This document shows, in pieces, positions 35,601 to 47,159 of a stretch of DNA of 64,000 nt (position 1 is the stretch's first letter; each line of letters starts with the position of its first letter). A program made the position numbers and the translations under genes. The stretch is from Eonycteris spelaea. Its lineage: Eukaryota; Chordata; Mammalia; Chiroptera; Pteropodidae. The notes beneath the pieces were generated by a model. It was not told where the DNA came from. It searched no databases and worked only from the letters and a program-made list of their open reading frames with translations. Location of the stretch: positions 9,064,501 through 9,128,500 of the forward strand of contig PUFA01000057.1 of the NCBI GenBank assembly GCA_003508835.1, in the 5' to 3' direction.

Positions 35601-36855
35601 GGGTCGGGTGTGTCTGGGTTTGGGGGTGAGGGGGGTGTTGAACCACTCTTAAGAAACACTGCGAGCCTCACACGGGCTGATGGAGCCTCTTGCCTGGAAA
35701 AAGATTTAGAAAAGCGTCGGTTGAGCTTCTGAGTCTGGTCGAGGGTTTGTCAAAAGCTCAGACGCATCCCTCCTGGGCCCTTTTCCTTAAAATTTGGATT
35801 TTGATCACGATGATTAAGACAGCCTGTGGCGTATCAGTCAACAGCATCTTAATTTGCAGTTTTTCTGGAGGGTGAATTTGACCCGAATCTGTGTATGTTC
35901 ATTACCTACTGTGGACGGTGTGAAATTAATGCGTTTGAAATACAGATGTAATCTTACTGAAGTCATTTCAAAGGACAACTTTTCCCTAAACTCAAAGGGG
36001 CTCTCTTGCCTTTTGCATACTATAGATGCGAAAAAAGAAAAATAAAGAATTTTTTTCAATGAAACTCTTAATTTGAGGTTTTCTTCTTAAAAGTAATCCA
36101 TGTGTTTTACTCTAAAGTCCTTAGAAACTGGTTTTATTTTTTAGTTTGTTTCTTTCCCTATTTCTATGGATTCTTAAAATGAATAAACCAATTAAATGTT
36201 CATATGATTTGACTCCATACAACAGAAGCAAGTGCTCATAAGAAGTTGTCTTAGTGGCACAAAGGAGGATAATTAGTTCTTAGCGTTGGGGATCTAACAT
36301 ACCAGCAGAACAATAAATAAAAGAAAGAATGGTTTTCCCCCAGTCCCACCTGTGTGGGCAATGTAGGTATGAATCTGTCAACCTACCTATTATTTAAAAA
36401 TATTCACTTTAAAATTAGTCTTTGAAGAAATGTAATCCCAAATTAAGCCTTTTCCCACCTTAGCACAAGCTACCGCTAGTGTCTATCAAAAGAAAGTCAG
36501 TTCCTGCAAGAAATGGCTGTGGTTTAGTTAAGCTGAGAAGCAAAGTTTTCTAAATAAATCCTAGATTAAATCTCATTATTTCCTTTTAAAAATATAACAT
36601 AAAAACAAATATCAACCCAGGGTATGTCCAAATCCTTAACAGCTAAATTGTATTTTACTTTTCGAGCAGAAAGTATGATCAATTTAGTAAGCAAACAAGT
36701 ACATAAATCTTGACTGTGTGGTTATCATTCATCACGAATATGATCGATATTATTAAATGTGTTCAAGACCATGCTTGAGATATTTTCTCTCCTATTAATC
36801 TGGTGTCTACATTTTTCTACCATATTCACTAACACACAAAGAGGTATCAAAAACT

Positions 36856-36857
<2 letters not shown>
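35601..36857. other. Non-coding, AT-rich
   Basis: Transition from the CpG-rich domain into AT-rich intergenic DNA. No repeat or gene supported. Confidence 0.4.

Positions 36858-36858
<1 letters not shown>

Positions 36859-36906
<48 letters not shown>
36859..36906. repeat. (CA)24 microsatellite
   Basis: Uninterrupted CA dinucleotides. Confidence 0.98.
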
Positions 36907-36907
<1 letters not shown>

Positions 36908-38175
36908 TGCTGCTAGGTGAAATTCCTAAATCCTAAAGAAGCCAGTTGCGGGGTGGGGCATAATATGGTATGAATTATTTTTTAAATAAACCAATAGAGA
37001 AAAAAAATATCTTGACTATCTTTATCCAGGCAGTTCATGCTTATGTATATTCTTCAATGACAGGGACATTTGTTGTCTGGACTGAAAGATTACTTTATGT
37101 CCCAGTAGCTCTTTCAAGTTAATGTGGGCCATTGGCAACTGCATGCAAAAAAATTGTATGTGAAGACTTTGTTTTATAACTGGAGACTTCACTATCATCC
37201 AAATTATCCAGATAGCATGGATTGGTGAACTGGGCAATTGTCTTCTGAAATGTAGAATAAAGATTGAGGCCACATGAGAAGCTTGCAAAAAAATAATAAA
37301 TAATAAATAATAATAATAAAATACAGTGTTTTGTTCAATAGACACACCAAAAATAAGAAATATCAATACCTTCCATTTCTTTGACTCTTTTTCTTCATGA
37401 TACTGCTTTTGCATGTATCATTCCATTTGATTCTCACAGAAATGTTGGAGGTGTGATTGCTGGCTGAGAATTTAATCTCTCCTATTGTGCTTGGGGAAGT
37501 TATATGACTTGTTCATGATTCACAGAGCAAAATCAAGAACCCACATTTTTGACTCCTAGTCCAGTGCTTGCTCTTTCCAGACAACATCTGTTTAAGATAG
37601 CTAACATGAACACTTCAAATTTTTCTCTTTTGTAAGCCCTCTCTCAATCACTCAATAAAGTTAAGCACTTTAATATTCTGAACCTCTTTCCGAATGTAAC
37701 AAACGTGAGAAGTACTCTTGACTAGAGGTCATCTCAGCCCCTAGTTTTATCTCTGACCTGGAACGAGTTGGTATAACTTGATTTGGGATGCCCCTGACCT
37801 TGAGACAAAGATTAGAGGGTAAGCAAATTTTTCATGAGGTGGTCTCAGGAAGCAACACAGTAAGGGGAGCAGAGAAAGGAAACAGAAAGAAAGGCAGCAG
37901 TAAACGGAATAATCAAGGAAGCTACCGTTGTTTGTAACTGTGGCTTAATCCTGCTAGAGGAACTCTGGGAAGCAAGGGAATTGTAATATTTAATGCCTGT
38001 CAGGTATTGGTTGGATTTTAATTTTTCTTTGCTGCAGACCCGCCCCTATAAGAAGCAGAGCAGATTCTGGACTCTAGGGAAGCCCTGAAGCAAAGAGTCA
38101 AAGGTTATGGCAGTTGTGTTGTGGGCCAGTGTGCATGGAAATGGTGAGTGCCATCATATTTTCCAAAAATGTTTA
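36907..38175. other. Non-coding; inverted MIR-like stretch
   Basis: Mostly unique. A short (AAT)n run is at about 37290-37320. 37425-37590 resembles an inverted MIR ('ttctcacagaaatgttggagg ... cacagagcaaaatcaagaaccc'). Confidence 0.4.
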
Positions 38176-38593
38176 CAACTAAATCTTCCAGCCCATATGC
38201 TCTGCAGTGGGGCCTTGCTGCTCTCCCATCAAGAGGTGGAATCTATTTCTCTACCCTCTTGAATCTGAGTGAGATCCACGATTGCTTTGACCAACAGAAC
38301 ACAGTGGAAATGACACTGTATTAGCTTCAGGAATAGACCTTAACTGGTCTAGCACCCTCCATTTCCTGTTTCATGGAATGTGGGTTCCTGGAACACTCCC
38401 TCCCACAACACAGCCACTTCACTGAGAGAATTCCAACATAATAGAGAGGGATCAGAATTGTATGCTGGCCAATAGCCCCAGCTGAGTTTCCAGCTGCTGG
38501 CAGCATCAGCCACAAGCCATGAGAGTGAGTCATCTTGGACATCTAACCCAACAGAGCCTTTGGAAGACATCTTACTATAATTATATGAAAGAT
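38176..38593 (+). mobile_element. LTR-type repeat, left part
   Basis: 'gggccttgctgctctcccatcaagaggtgg', 'cacgattgctttgaccaacagaacacagtggaaatgacactg', 'gagagtgagtcatcttggacatc' follow the order of the MaLR/ERVL-like LTR also seen at 23990-24440. It resumes at about 38991 after an R1 insertion. Confidence 0.6.
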
Positions 38594-38912
38594 CCTATTA
38601 TGGTTAGTTCTATGTGTCAGCTTGGCTAGGCTACAGTACTCAGTTATTTAATTGAATAGTAACCTAGACATTACTTTGAAGGTATTTTGTAGATATAGTT
38701 AACATCTAAAATAAATTGACTTTAAGTAAAAAGATTATCTTGAATAATGTGGGTGAGCCTCATCTAATCATGAAGGCCTTAAGAGCAAAAACTGAAGTTT
38801 TCTGGAGAAGAAAAAATTCAAGACTGCTGCATCAACTCCTGCCAGAATTTCCAGCCAATTCCATTCCATAAGGGGCGGGGCGGGGGGCAAGATAGATGGG
38901 AGGGGGAATATG

Positions 38913-38953
<41 letters not shown>

Positions 38954-38990
38954 CTGTTTTTCTGTTTCTGTTTTCTCTGACTGACACAAA
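38594..38990 (+). mobile_element. R1 repeat nested in the LTR
   Basis: Opposite orientation to the R1 copies at 3121 and 49163: starts ATTATGGTTAGTTCTATGTG, passes 'taatgtgggtgagcctcatctaatcatgaaggcctt' and ends near 'gttctgtttttctgtttctgttttctctgactgac'. It splits an older LTR. Its 3' part has acquired a G-rich run (38872-38906) and a (GTTA)n run (about 38922-38953). Confidence 0.65.
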
Positions 38991-39085
38991 CCTCAAGCAA
39001 GGACCACCCAGCTGAGCCCAGTCAATCCACAGAACCATGAAAGTTAATAAAAACTCATTTATCATGCAACAATAGGTAGTCAGAA
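38991..39085 (+). mobile_element. LTR-type repeat, right part
   Basis: 'caagcaaggaccacccagctgagcccagtcaatccacagaacc ... taataaaaactcatttatcatgcaac' is the 3' end of the LTR begun at 38176. Confidence 0.55.
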
Positions 39086-40382
39086 CAGGAACTGACATTG
39101 TCTACTGTACTCTGCTTTCCTGGGTCTCAGGTTCATTATCTCGATAATGAACATCTTCTTCTAGATTTAAGTTTTAGGGTTTTTTTTCAAACTTTCTTAT
39201 TCTCAAATTCCTGAGACTCATTAATGGGATGAAATATTTTGTGGTCATTAAATTGATGATATATGTTTTATTAATACTGAGACAAGCAAAATATAAAATA
39301 CTTAATGTAAGTAAATTAAGATAATGTGGACCAATTACTAATTATAAAAATTATAGAACCTGAGGAGGTTATAGAGTTAGTTAGTTAGTAGGTTAAGGTG
39401 AAAGACACCTTATTCTGCTTTATAAATTTGCTTAAATAACCCTTAAAATATTTCTGTGGTTTTATGATGAGGGAGCTTTTCTCTGACGCTTTTGTAAAAC
39501 ACAATGACACTGACCTTGTCTGCAGGCTTTCTACAGAACAAAAAGTAATAATTTTCTTCAATGATTTAGCCAAAATATTCTGGAGATGTAGTTGAATATC
39601 TTAATGAAAATAACCTGAGGTCCAATTATTCTGCTACTCTTGGAAAGTCCAGGTGCATTCTTTGAGATTCAAAGGGTCATGGGAAATTTTTGTATTTCTC
39701 TTTTACCCCTGTGAAAGATAATTCTTTCCATTTCTGTTCTTTTATTACCTAAATACCATCGATGATATTACAATTTCCAACACGTCCATTAGAAATTTAT
39801 TCCTAAAGAGAAATTCAGCTTTGAAATATTCAAGAAGCTTAAGAAAGGTATGCAATTTAGAGTGTTGAAGGAATCTTGTGAGGTGTTGAAAATAGGGAAG
39901 TGATAGAGAACTTTGACTTCATATTATTCTAAGATCTCCTAACAGTCTTTAGTTTCTCTGCATACCTTTCAATATCCATTTGGCCTGAGGCTCTCTCTTC
40001 ATTTTATATTGTCCCTTCTCTACCTTTTACTTAAATTCATTCCACATATTTACAGTTTCTCCTTAGTAATGTAGAGAACTGGAAAGAGTATTGTTTCCAA
40101 TCGTACAGCAACAAAAGCCAGAATATCGGTAAGTATATAATCAGCAAGTTAAAAAGTAATTTTCTTTGCATTGGAGTTGCTAATGTCACAAGGCACCCAA
40201 ATGGCCCAAGACAGGTTCAGGATAAGACTTGTTCATTCCTAGTCCCATCCCCCTTCAGCTCTGAGTGCATCCACCAAGTTCTTCAAAACAAGTCATGTGA
40301 GGGCAGTTGAACAATTTCCTTCCAATCAAGTAGTAGATTATAGTGGTCCTGTAATAAATCTTTAAATCGGTCTTACTTCTCC
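39086..40382. other. Non-coding, AT-rich
   Basis: Unique-looking intergenic DNA with no supported gene or repeat. Confidence 0.4.
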
Positions 40383-40385
40383 AAC

Positions 40386-40414
40386 TTTCTTTCTGTCTGT
40401 CTGTCTTTCTTTCT

Positions 40415-40471
<57 letters not shown>

Positions 40472-40620
40472 TTTTTTCTTTCTTCTCTTCTCTCTCCACC
40501 CCCTCCCCCCCCCCCCGTCTTTTCCTCCCTCCTTCCCTCCCTCCCTCCCTCCCTCCCTCCCTCCCTTCCTTCCTTCCTTCCTTCCTTCCTTCCTTCCTTC
40601 CTTTCTTTTTTTTTTTTTTT
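40386..40620. repeat. Long polypyrimidine tract (TTTC)n/(TCCC)n/(TTCC)n
   Basis: About 235 bases almost purely C/T: CTGT/CTTT, a long TTTC run, a C14 run near 40504, TCCC and TTCC runs, then poly-T. The Lys/Glu/Arg-rich 100-residue minus-strand frame is an artefact. Confidence 0.97.
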
Positions 40621-41038
40621 TGAGTTGTTTGGCTATTCTACATCTTTTACATTTCCACATGAATTTTAGAGTCAAAACCTACAAAAATGAATTTTAGAGT
40701 CAAAACCTACAAAAATGCCTGCTGGGATTCTGATTGAGATTTCGTTGAATCTCTAGATCAATCAATTTGGGGAGACATCTTACCAATGGTGAGTCTCCTG
40801 ACCCATATTTCTCTTTATTTATTTGTATCTTCTTTAATTTCTCCTAGCAATTTTCACGGTTTTCAGTGTACAGAATTTGTACATCTTTCATCAAATTTGC
40901 CCTAAGTACTTCATATTTTTGATGCTATTATAAATGGTATTTTTAAATTTTTAATTTCTTATTATTCATTGCCAATATATTGAAATACAATCAATATTTG
41001 TAAATTGATCTTTTATCCTACAACCTTGATTAACTCAC
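40621..41038 (-). mobile_element. Old L1 ORF2 fragment, inverted
   Basis: The complement of L1 ORF2 is recognisable: 'gctgggattctgattgagatttcgttgaatctctagatcaat', 'gagacatcttacc', 'ttgatgctattataaatgg', 'ttttatcctacaaccttg'. A 28-bp tandem duplication lies at 40661-40716. Confidence 0.78.
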
Positions 41039-41119
41039 TTAGTTCTCAGCAAGACAGTAGAAACCAGAGGTCAGACACAGCCTGGTTTCCCTGCTCCCCT
41101 TCAGCCAGTGAAGAGGATA

Positions 41120-41375
41120 TTTGTCATGTAGTTGGCCATGGGTTGACCTCTCTTTCTCTATCTTCTGTGAGACCTTGAACAAGATAATCAACCTCAAGAT
41201 AATAATACTTACCTTGCTGCACTATATTAAGATTGATGGGATTATGTATGTTAAAAGCCCACCCACAGCAAACAATCTATACCTGCGTCATATTCTAAGC
41301 CCTCTATGGAAACTTCTTTTGTGCTCCCAGTGTTAACTAAGCACCCTTTAGATCCAGAGTAAGTGCTTAAAAAGT
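41120..41375 (+). repeat. MIR SINE
   Basis: 'ctgtgagaccttgaacaagataatcaacctcaagataataatacttaccttgctgca' followed by 'gattgatgggattatgtatgttaaaag' and 'cctttagatccagagtaagtgc'. Confidence 0.6.
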
Positions 41376-41479
41376 TCTTACTTGTTGACCTATCATGAAG
41401 TACTACATTAAGGAGTCAAAGGCTTTGTTTTTATATAATGTAATGCTATTTCTAAATATAGCAGATTGTTTCAGAGTCC

Positions 41480-41905
41480 ATTCCCATTTGGTCCATCCTG
41501 GAAGTTACCTACACAGCTTCTGTTCAGCCAAGGGCACCCTGCATCTCTCTACCTGAGGGTGTTCTTTGGTCCTGTGGCTGCTTGGGAGGGTGTATGGAAG
41601 ACTGGAAACACTAGGGACTTAAGACTCCAGAATCAATCCTCCAACAATGAGTGATAGGAGTGGGTAGTTAATAAAAACTCTGTTTTCTCATTCATTGATC
41701 AGGATGATTCTCTTCCATTCTACATGATCCCTTAGTCGTCCCTGTTGAATTGAGCCACCGTTGCTTAAAGTAGTAACCTGCTCATTAAGGCACCTTATAT
41801 TTGCTTCATTCCCTTCTCTGTCTCACCTCCCCACTTTCTCAAACACTTCCTGAGATCACCCCCTAAATAAACTTGTTGTGCCCAAAAACCTTGTCTTGAG
41901 ATGTG
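41480..41905 (+). mobile_element. LTR-type repeat
   Basis: Tail 'ttcattcccttctctgtctcacctccccactttctcaaacacttcctgagatcaccccctaaataaacttgttgtgccc' with AATAAA near 41866. Same family as 15005-15372 and 24630-25130. Confidence 0.55.
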
Positions 41906-42600
41906 CTTTGGGGAATTGAACTGAGATAGGTCACTTGACAAATGATCAAGCTGGGTAGAAGCAGAGCTAATGTTATAATACAAGTCTTCTGGCTCTGGAT
42001 TATGACCTTTAGTCTTATTGGATATAGAGTAATACATTTGAAACAATGATAATGCAATGTCGAGCAGTATATACTTGGACACTAACAACTGTCTGACTAT
42101 CATGTGGTACTGACTCTGCCATGCTTTTCTCCTAAAGCTGGAATTACGAAGTACAGATCTGACTATATGTGGTTTCAAGCATCACATAAATAGCTAATGA
42201 ATTGAAGGAGGGGCTCAGGTGCAAGTCCCTGAAGCCAAGAATGGCTAATTTCTCTCAGATAATGGGATAATAGTGGTATGAAGTATTTAAAAGTCTAATG
42301 GAAATTAGAGAGAGAAGGTAGTGGAGTACATCTGTAAGTATGACTTAATGATGCAGATTTAAAAAAACCCAGAGATATCTATTGATCAGCAGCATTTCCT
42401 GAACTACATATTTCTGTAAGCATGGCACATGTATACATTCGATGAATGACCCACTAATTAGTGCTGCAGTGGGGTAGCACTGTGGTATACTAAAAAGATG
42501 CCTACTCCCATGACTGTATTAAGTCAATTTAAAAAAATTAAATAGCAGTTACTGTGTTAAATGTCACCACTGCCAATATCATAGTATATAAGATAAAAAC
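41906..42600. other. Non-coding, nothing recognised
   Basis: AT-rich, unique-looking. The 127-residue minus-strand frame (41795-42178) overlaps an LTR and has no domain. Confidence 0.4.
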
Positions 42601-42786
42601 AAGTCCATCAAAAGAGGACTAATGAAATTATTTCACATAATATCCATAAAATGAAACACTATGCAGCTGTTAAAAAGAATGGGATAGATTTATTGGTCTC
42701 CATATACTGTGTAGAAAGATCTGCAAGGTATATTAAGCAAAAACTCAAGATGCAGAAGTGTATAAGAATACTACCATTTACATATT
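42601..42786 (+). mobile_element. Old L1 3' part, split by a younger L1 (left)
   Basis: 'tatccataaaatgaaacactatgcagctgttaaaaagaatggg ... ataagaatactaccatttacat' is L1 ORF2-tail/3' UTR sequence. It stops at the poly-T of the inverted L1 and resumes at 46213. Confidence 0.7.
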
Positions 42787-45700
42787 TTTTGGGTTTTTGG
42801 TTTTTTGTTTTTGTTTGTTTTTCAGTTACAGTTGACATACAATATTATACCAGTTTTAGGTGTACAACATAGTGATTAAACATTCATATAACTTATGAAG
42901 TGATCACCCCAATAAATCTAGTACCATACACAGTTATTATAATATAATTGACTAGATTTTTATACTGTACGTTCCCATGACTTTTTGTAACTACAAATTT
43001 ATACTTCTTTTTTTAGTATTATTTTTTGTTTTTCAATTACAGTTGGCAGATGATATTATATTAGTTCAGGTGTACAGCATAGTGATTAGACATTTATGTA
43101 ACTTACAAAGTGATCACACCAATAAATTTAGTACTCATCTGACACTTCATAGTTCTTACAATATTATTGACTATTTCCTTATACTATACTTTATATCCCC
43201 TTAACTATTTTGGAACTATCAATTTGTACTTCTTAATCCCTTCCCCTATTTCACCCACCCATCTGGCAATCATCAAAATATTCTCTGTATCTATTAGTTT
43301 GTTTCTGTTTTCTTTGTTTATTTTGATCTTTAGATTCTACACGTAAGTGAAATCATAGGGCATTTGTCTTTCTCTGTCTGACTTACTCCACTCAGCATAA
43401 TACCTTCTAGGTTCACCTATGTTATTGCAAATGGCAAGATTTCATTCTTTTTATGGCTGAGTAATATTCCATTGTATATTGTATCACCTCTTTTTTATCC
43501 ATTTATCCATGATGGATACCCAGGTTGCCACCATATCTTGACTGTTGTAAATAATGCTACAATGAACATATGAATTCACATGTGCCTTCAAAGTAGTACT
43601 TTGGGTTTCTTTGGATAAAAACCCAGGAATGGAATTACTGGGTCCTTCTTTGTCTCTTGTTAATAGTCTTTGTTTTAAAATCTATTTGCCTTATATGGTA
43701 TTGCTACCCCAGCTTTTTTGTCTGTTTGCATTTTCATGAAACATCTTTTTCTCTCCCTTTATTTTCAGTCTGTGTGTCTTTCAATCTGAAGTGAGTCTCT
43801 TATAGGCAGCATATGTAAGGGTCTTGTTTTCTAATCTATTTAGCCACCTTACCTTTTGATTGGAGCACCTAATTCATTTACATTCAAAGTAATTATTAAT
43901 AGATATGTAGTTATTGCCATTATATTATTTATAATTTTGATATTTTTTTTCTGTTGTCTTCATCTTAAAGAAGTTCCTCTAGCATTTCCTATAATACTTA
44001 GTGGTGATGAACTCCTTTAGCTTTTCCTTGTCTGGGAAGCTATTTATCTGTCCTTTAATTCTAAATGATAGCTTTGCCAGTGCCTTCTGGTGTGCTAAGT
44101 TTCTGTTGAGAAATCAGTCGATAGTCTTATGGGAGCTCTCTTGTAGGTAGCTAATTGCTTTTCTCTTGATGTTCTCTTGATTCTCTGTTTGTCTTTAACC
44201 TTCGACATTTTTATTATGATGTGTCTTGCTCTGGACCTTTTTAGGTTCATCTTGTTTGGAACTCTGCACTTCCTGAGCTTATATGTCTATTTCCTTCACC
44301 AAGTTAGGGAAGTTTTCCATCATTATTTCTTCAGAAAGGTTCTCAATCTCTTGTTTTCTCTCTTCTCCTTCTGGTATCCCTCTGATGCCAGTTTTGGCAT
44401 TTTTAGTGTCTCAGAGACTCCTGAAGCTATCTTAATTTTTTTTATTCTTTTTTCTTACTGCTGTTCTGATTTGGTGTTTTCTGCTACCTTATCTTCTAAA
44501 TTGCTAAAAGATAAACTGCTTTGTCTAATCTACTGTTGATTCTTCATTTCAGTTATTGTATTCTTCATTTCTGACTGGCTCTTTTTGTTTTCTATCTCCA
44601 TTTTTATGTTTCTGATCTTTGTTAAAGTTCTCACTGAGTTCATCAACTCTTACCCTAAGTTCATTGAGCATCATTTTAACCAGTGTTTTAAACTCTGCAT
44701 CTGGTAAATTGTTTGTCTTCAATTTTGTTTAGTTCTTTTTCTGGAGCTTTGTTCTGTTCTTCTATTCAGGACATATTTCTTTGTCTCTCCCCTTTGGCTA
44801 CCTCTCTATGTTTTTTTCTATGTATGAGGTAGAGTGATTAGGTCGCTTGATCTTAGTAGAGTGGCCTTATAAAGTAGATGTACAGTCTACCTGGCCACCT
44901 GAACTGGGTGCTACAGGTGTGTCCTTTGTATGGGTTGTGTGTACCATCCTTGTGCAGTTGAGCCCTGGTTGATGTTTGCATGTCAGTTGGAGGGACTGAT
45001 CCTTGAGCTGATTTGTTATGAGGATTGGCCATTGACTACGGTGGAAGAGCTGTTGTGTAAAGGCTGATCCTATAGAGCAGAATTTGCTTTAGCAGGGCTC
45101 TGATGCCTCACCAGTCTGCCCTTTCAGTGTGTAACTCTTGGATGTGGCCCCAGGCCATGCTCTGGCTTAGACTGAAGACAGCCACTGGGAGTGTAGACTG
45201 GCGCCTCCTGTGATGTACCCCACTCCTGGCCAAATTCAGCCACAGCCTATAGCCTGCCTGGGGCCACCAGGCACAAGCCACAAACCACCAAGCAATCCAC
45301 AATGGCGCCACCCATGCTGGGCTTGGATGGGCCAAGCCATGAACTGAGGTCAGCTGCTGCTATTGCTGGGCTTGGGACTCTTCAACAAGAGGTACAGGGC
45401 ATTCTGAAGCCAGTTACCTATTGTTTAGGTTTTGTGAACCTTTGAGAGATTTTAGGAAAGTCCACAGCATGAGCCAAGATGGGCCATTTGTATGGAAAAT
45501 CAACTGGAAGTGGCTTGGGTGGACCCGTAAGTTGGGAGGGGTAGGTTCTCAGAGAATCGCCAGGGTGGGACAACCGGTGTTAGCCAAGAGGATAGAGACT
45601 CAGATATAGTGCCTGCCTGCATCTGCATGCTGGGTTGGGGGAGGGCTCAACCAAGAAACAGTGACCTCTGCCAGGACTTCTGTCTAGGAGAAAGCGGCCC

Positions 45701-46212
45701 CTCTAGCCCTTGCCCTGAAGCCAGACAATTTGGTTCTTCACTGTATGTCCCTGGCACCTTTTGAGCTGCTGAGCCAGTGCTGGATCTCAGCACAAGTTCA
45801 TCAGTGGGTAAGTCCAGGTACTGGCCCTTTAAGAGGAACACCTGGGACTACCATAGCTCTTCTTCTATCTCAGCCACAATCTGCTAATTTTCACATCCAG
45901 ATTTTGTGGGGCTTTTTGTTCCTAGCACTGGAACCCTGGGTTGGGGAGTCTGGCATGGGGGTTGAGACCCCTCGCTCCTTTGGGGAAACCTCCTCTGCAA
46001 GCAAGATATCCCTTCCAACTTTTAACTGCAACACACAGGTGTGGGATCAGCCCTTTCATGTCTCTGCCCCTCCTACCAGTTTTGAGGTAGCTTCTATTCA
46101 GCTAGACTTCAGGTGATTTATCAATGTGGTTGTTCTTAAGTTTAGTTGTAATTTTGATCTGGTTGTGAGAGCAGGCAAGCACAGCATTTATCTACTCCAT
46201 TATCTTGACCAG
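42787..46212 (-). mobile_element. Inverted L1, both ends kept, ORF2 largely deleted
   Basis: On the minus strand the element starts at about 46212 (AAGATAATGGAGTAGATAAA is the L1 start motif) and runs through a 5' UTR (to about 45050) and ORF1-like sequence (about 44200-45000) into the start of ORF2 (about 43648-43990). It then jumps to the ORF2 C-terminal end (about 43250-43647), followed by a 3' UTR present twice (about 43012-43250 and 42800-43005) and an A-rich tail. Imperfect flanking repeats (TACCATTTACATATTTT at about 42769 and TATCATTTATGTTTTTA at 46213) suggest one insertion. Frames are broken, so it is dead. Confidence 0.78.
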
Positions 46213-46250
46213 ATTCTATCATTTATGTTTTTAATGATATAATAGGTGTA

Positions 46251-46311
<61 letters not shown>

Positions 46312-46460
46312 TGTGCTCAAAATAACTCAGGGTAAGTTAAAAAATGGCAGCTGATTGCCTCTGAGAAAAGAAACTGGAAGGCAGGGAGGAATATTTTCAC
46401 TGTATATCTTTTCAACTGAATTTTGCATAATGTATTACTTTAAATATAAATAATGAAATT
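46213..46460 (+). mobile_element. Old L1 3' part, split by a younger L1 (right)
   Basis: Continuation of 42601-42786: 'gcagctgattgcctctgagaaaagaaactgg ... cttttcaactgaattttgcataatgtattactttaaa', a usual L1M 3' UTR end. Confidence 0.62.
46251..46305. repeat. (CA)n microsatellite
   Basis: About 27 uninterrupted CA units inside the old L1 3' UTR. Confidence 0.98.
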
Positions 46461-46469
46461 TGTGAGAGG

Positions 46470-46725
46470 TGTCTTAGAAGCCAGCCACTGCAGAAAGAAG
46501 CCAAACCATTGAATGATGCAGGACCATGTGAAGAGAAGGGTCCAACCAATTGCTATACCAGCACCCAGATACAAGAGTGAAACCACTGCGGACATTCCAG
46601 CCTTGACTGAGTTCCTGGTTGAAGCTTAATATGTACCCCGAGCCATCCAGCTGAGCACAGCCAGCCAATTCACAGATTCATGAGGAATAATAAATCATTT
46701 TTGTTTGAAGACACTAAAACATACA
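46470..46725 (+). mobile_element. LTR-type repeat fragment
   Basis: 3' part of the LTR family seen at 23990: 'gccatccagctgagcacagccagccaattcacagattcatgaggaataataaatcatttttgtttgaagacac'. Confidence 0.5.
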
Positions 46726-47159
46726 CACACAGACACACACAAAGAAAAAAGAAAAATATATGAGAGTAAAAAATAAAAGAGAGAAGAAAATGTTGGATGC
46801 ACAATGATGACTTTTCCAAAGTAGAATTCTAAGGTAAGTGTGAGATTTTTGGGGTCATTTTTATTGCTGCTAAGAGATAGCAAATAGTTAACCGTATACA
46901 CAATAACAGTCCTGGATGAGGGTATCTCACAGTAGGGATTTAGTGATATAGTAGAAAGCATGTGGATTTAAATTCTGAGCAAGTTTCTTAACCACCCCCC
47001 CCCCAAACTGCAATTAAACAGTGATAATAACACACATTTTACAGAGCTCTTGTGAGGCTTGGAGATTATTCCCATAGATGATTCTATGGCTAAAAGATAG
47101 TGGGTATAATAATGGGTATAATAATCATTGACTTCAACCACTAACACTCCGCCTCAGCT

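Noticed and set aside
37022..37414. 130-residue minus-strand frame with hydrophobic middle
   Set aside because: Translates an (AAT)n/AT-rich area; no domain or promoter.
38922..38953. (GTTA)n as an interstitial telomere
   Set aside because: The unit is four bases (TTAG), not TTAGGG, and it grows from a retroposon tail.
40373..40675. Minus-strand 100-residue Lys/Glu/Arg-rich frame
   Set aside because: Translation of a polypyrimidine microsatellite.
45730..46116. 128-residue plus-strand frame, also partly present at 1003-1296
   Set aside because: It is the antisense of a repeated L1 5' UTR; recurrence reflects the transposon, not a gene family.
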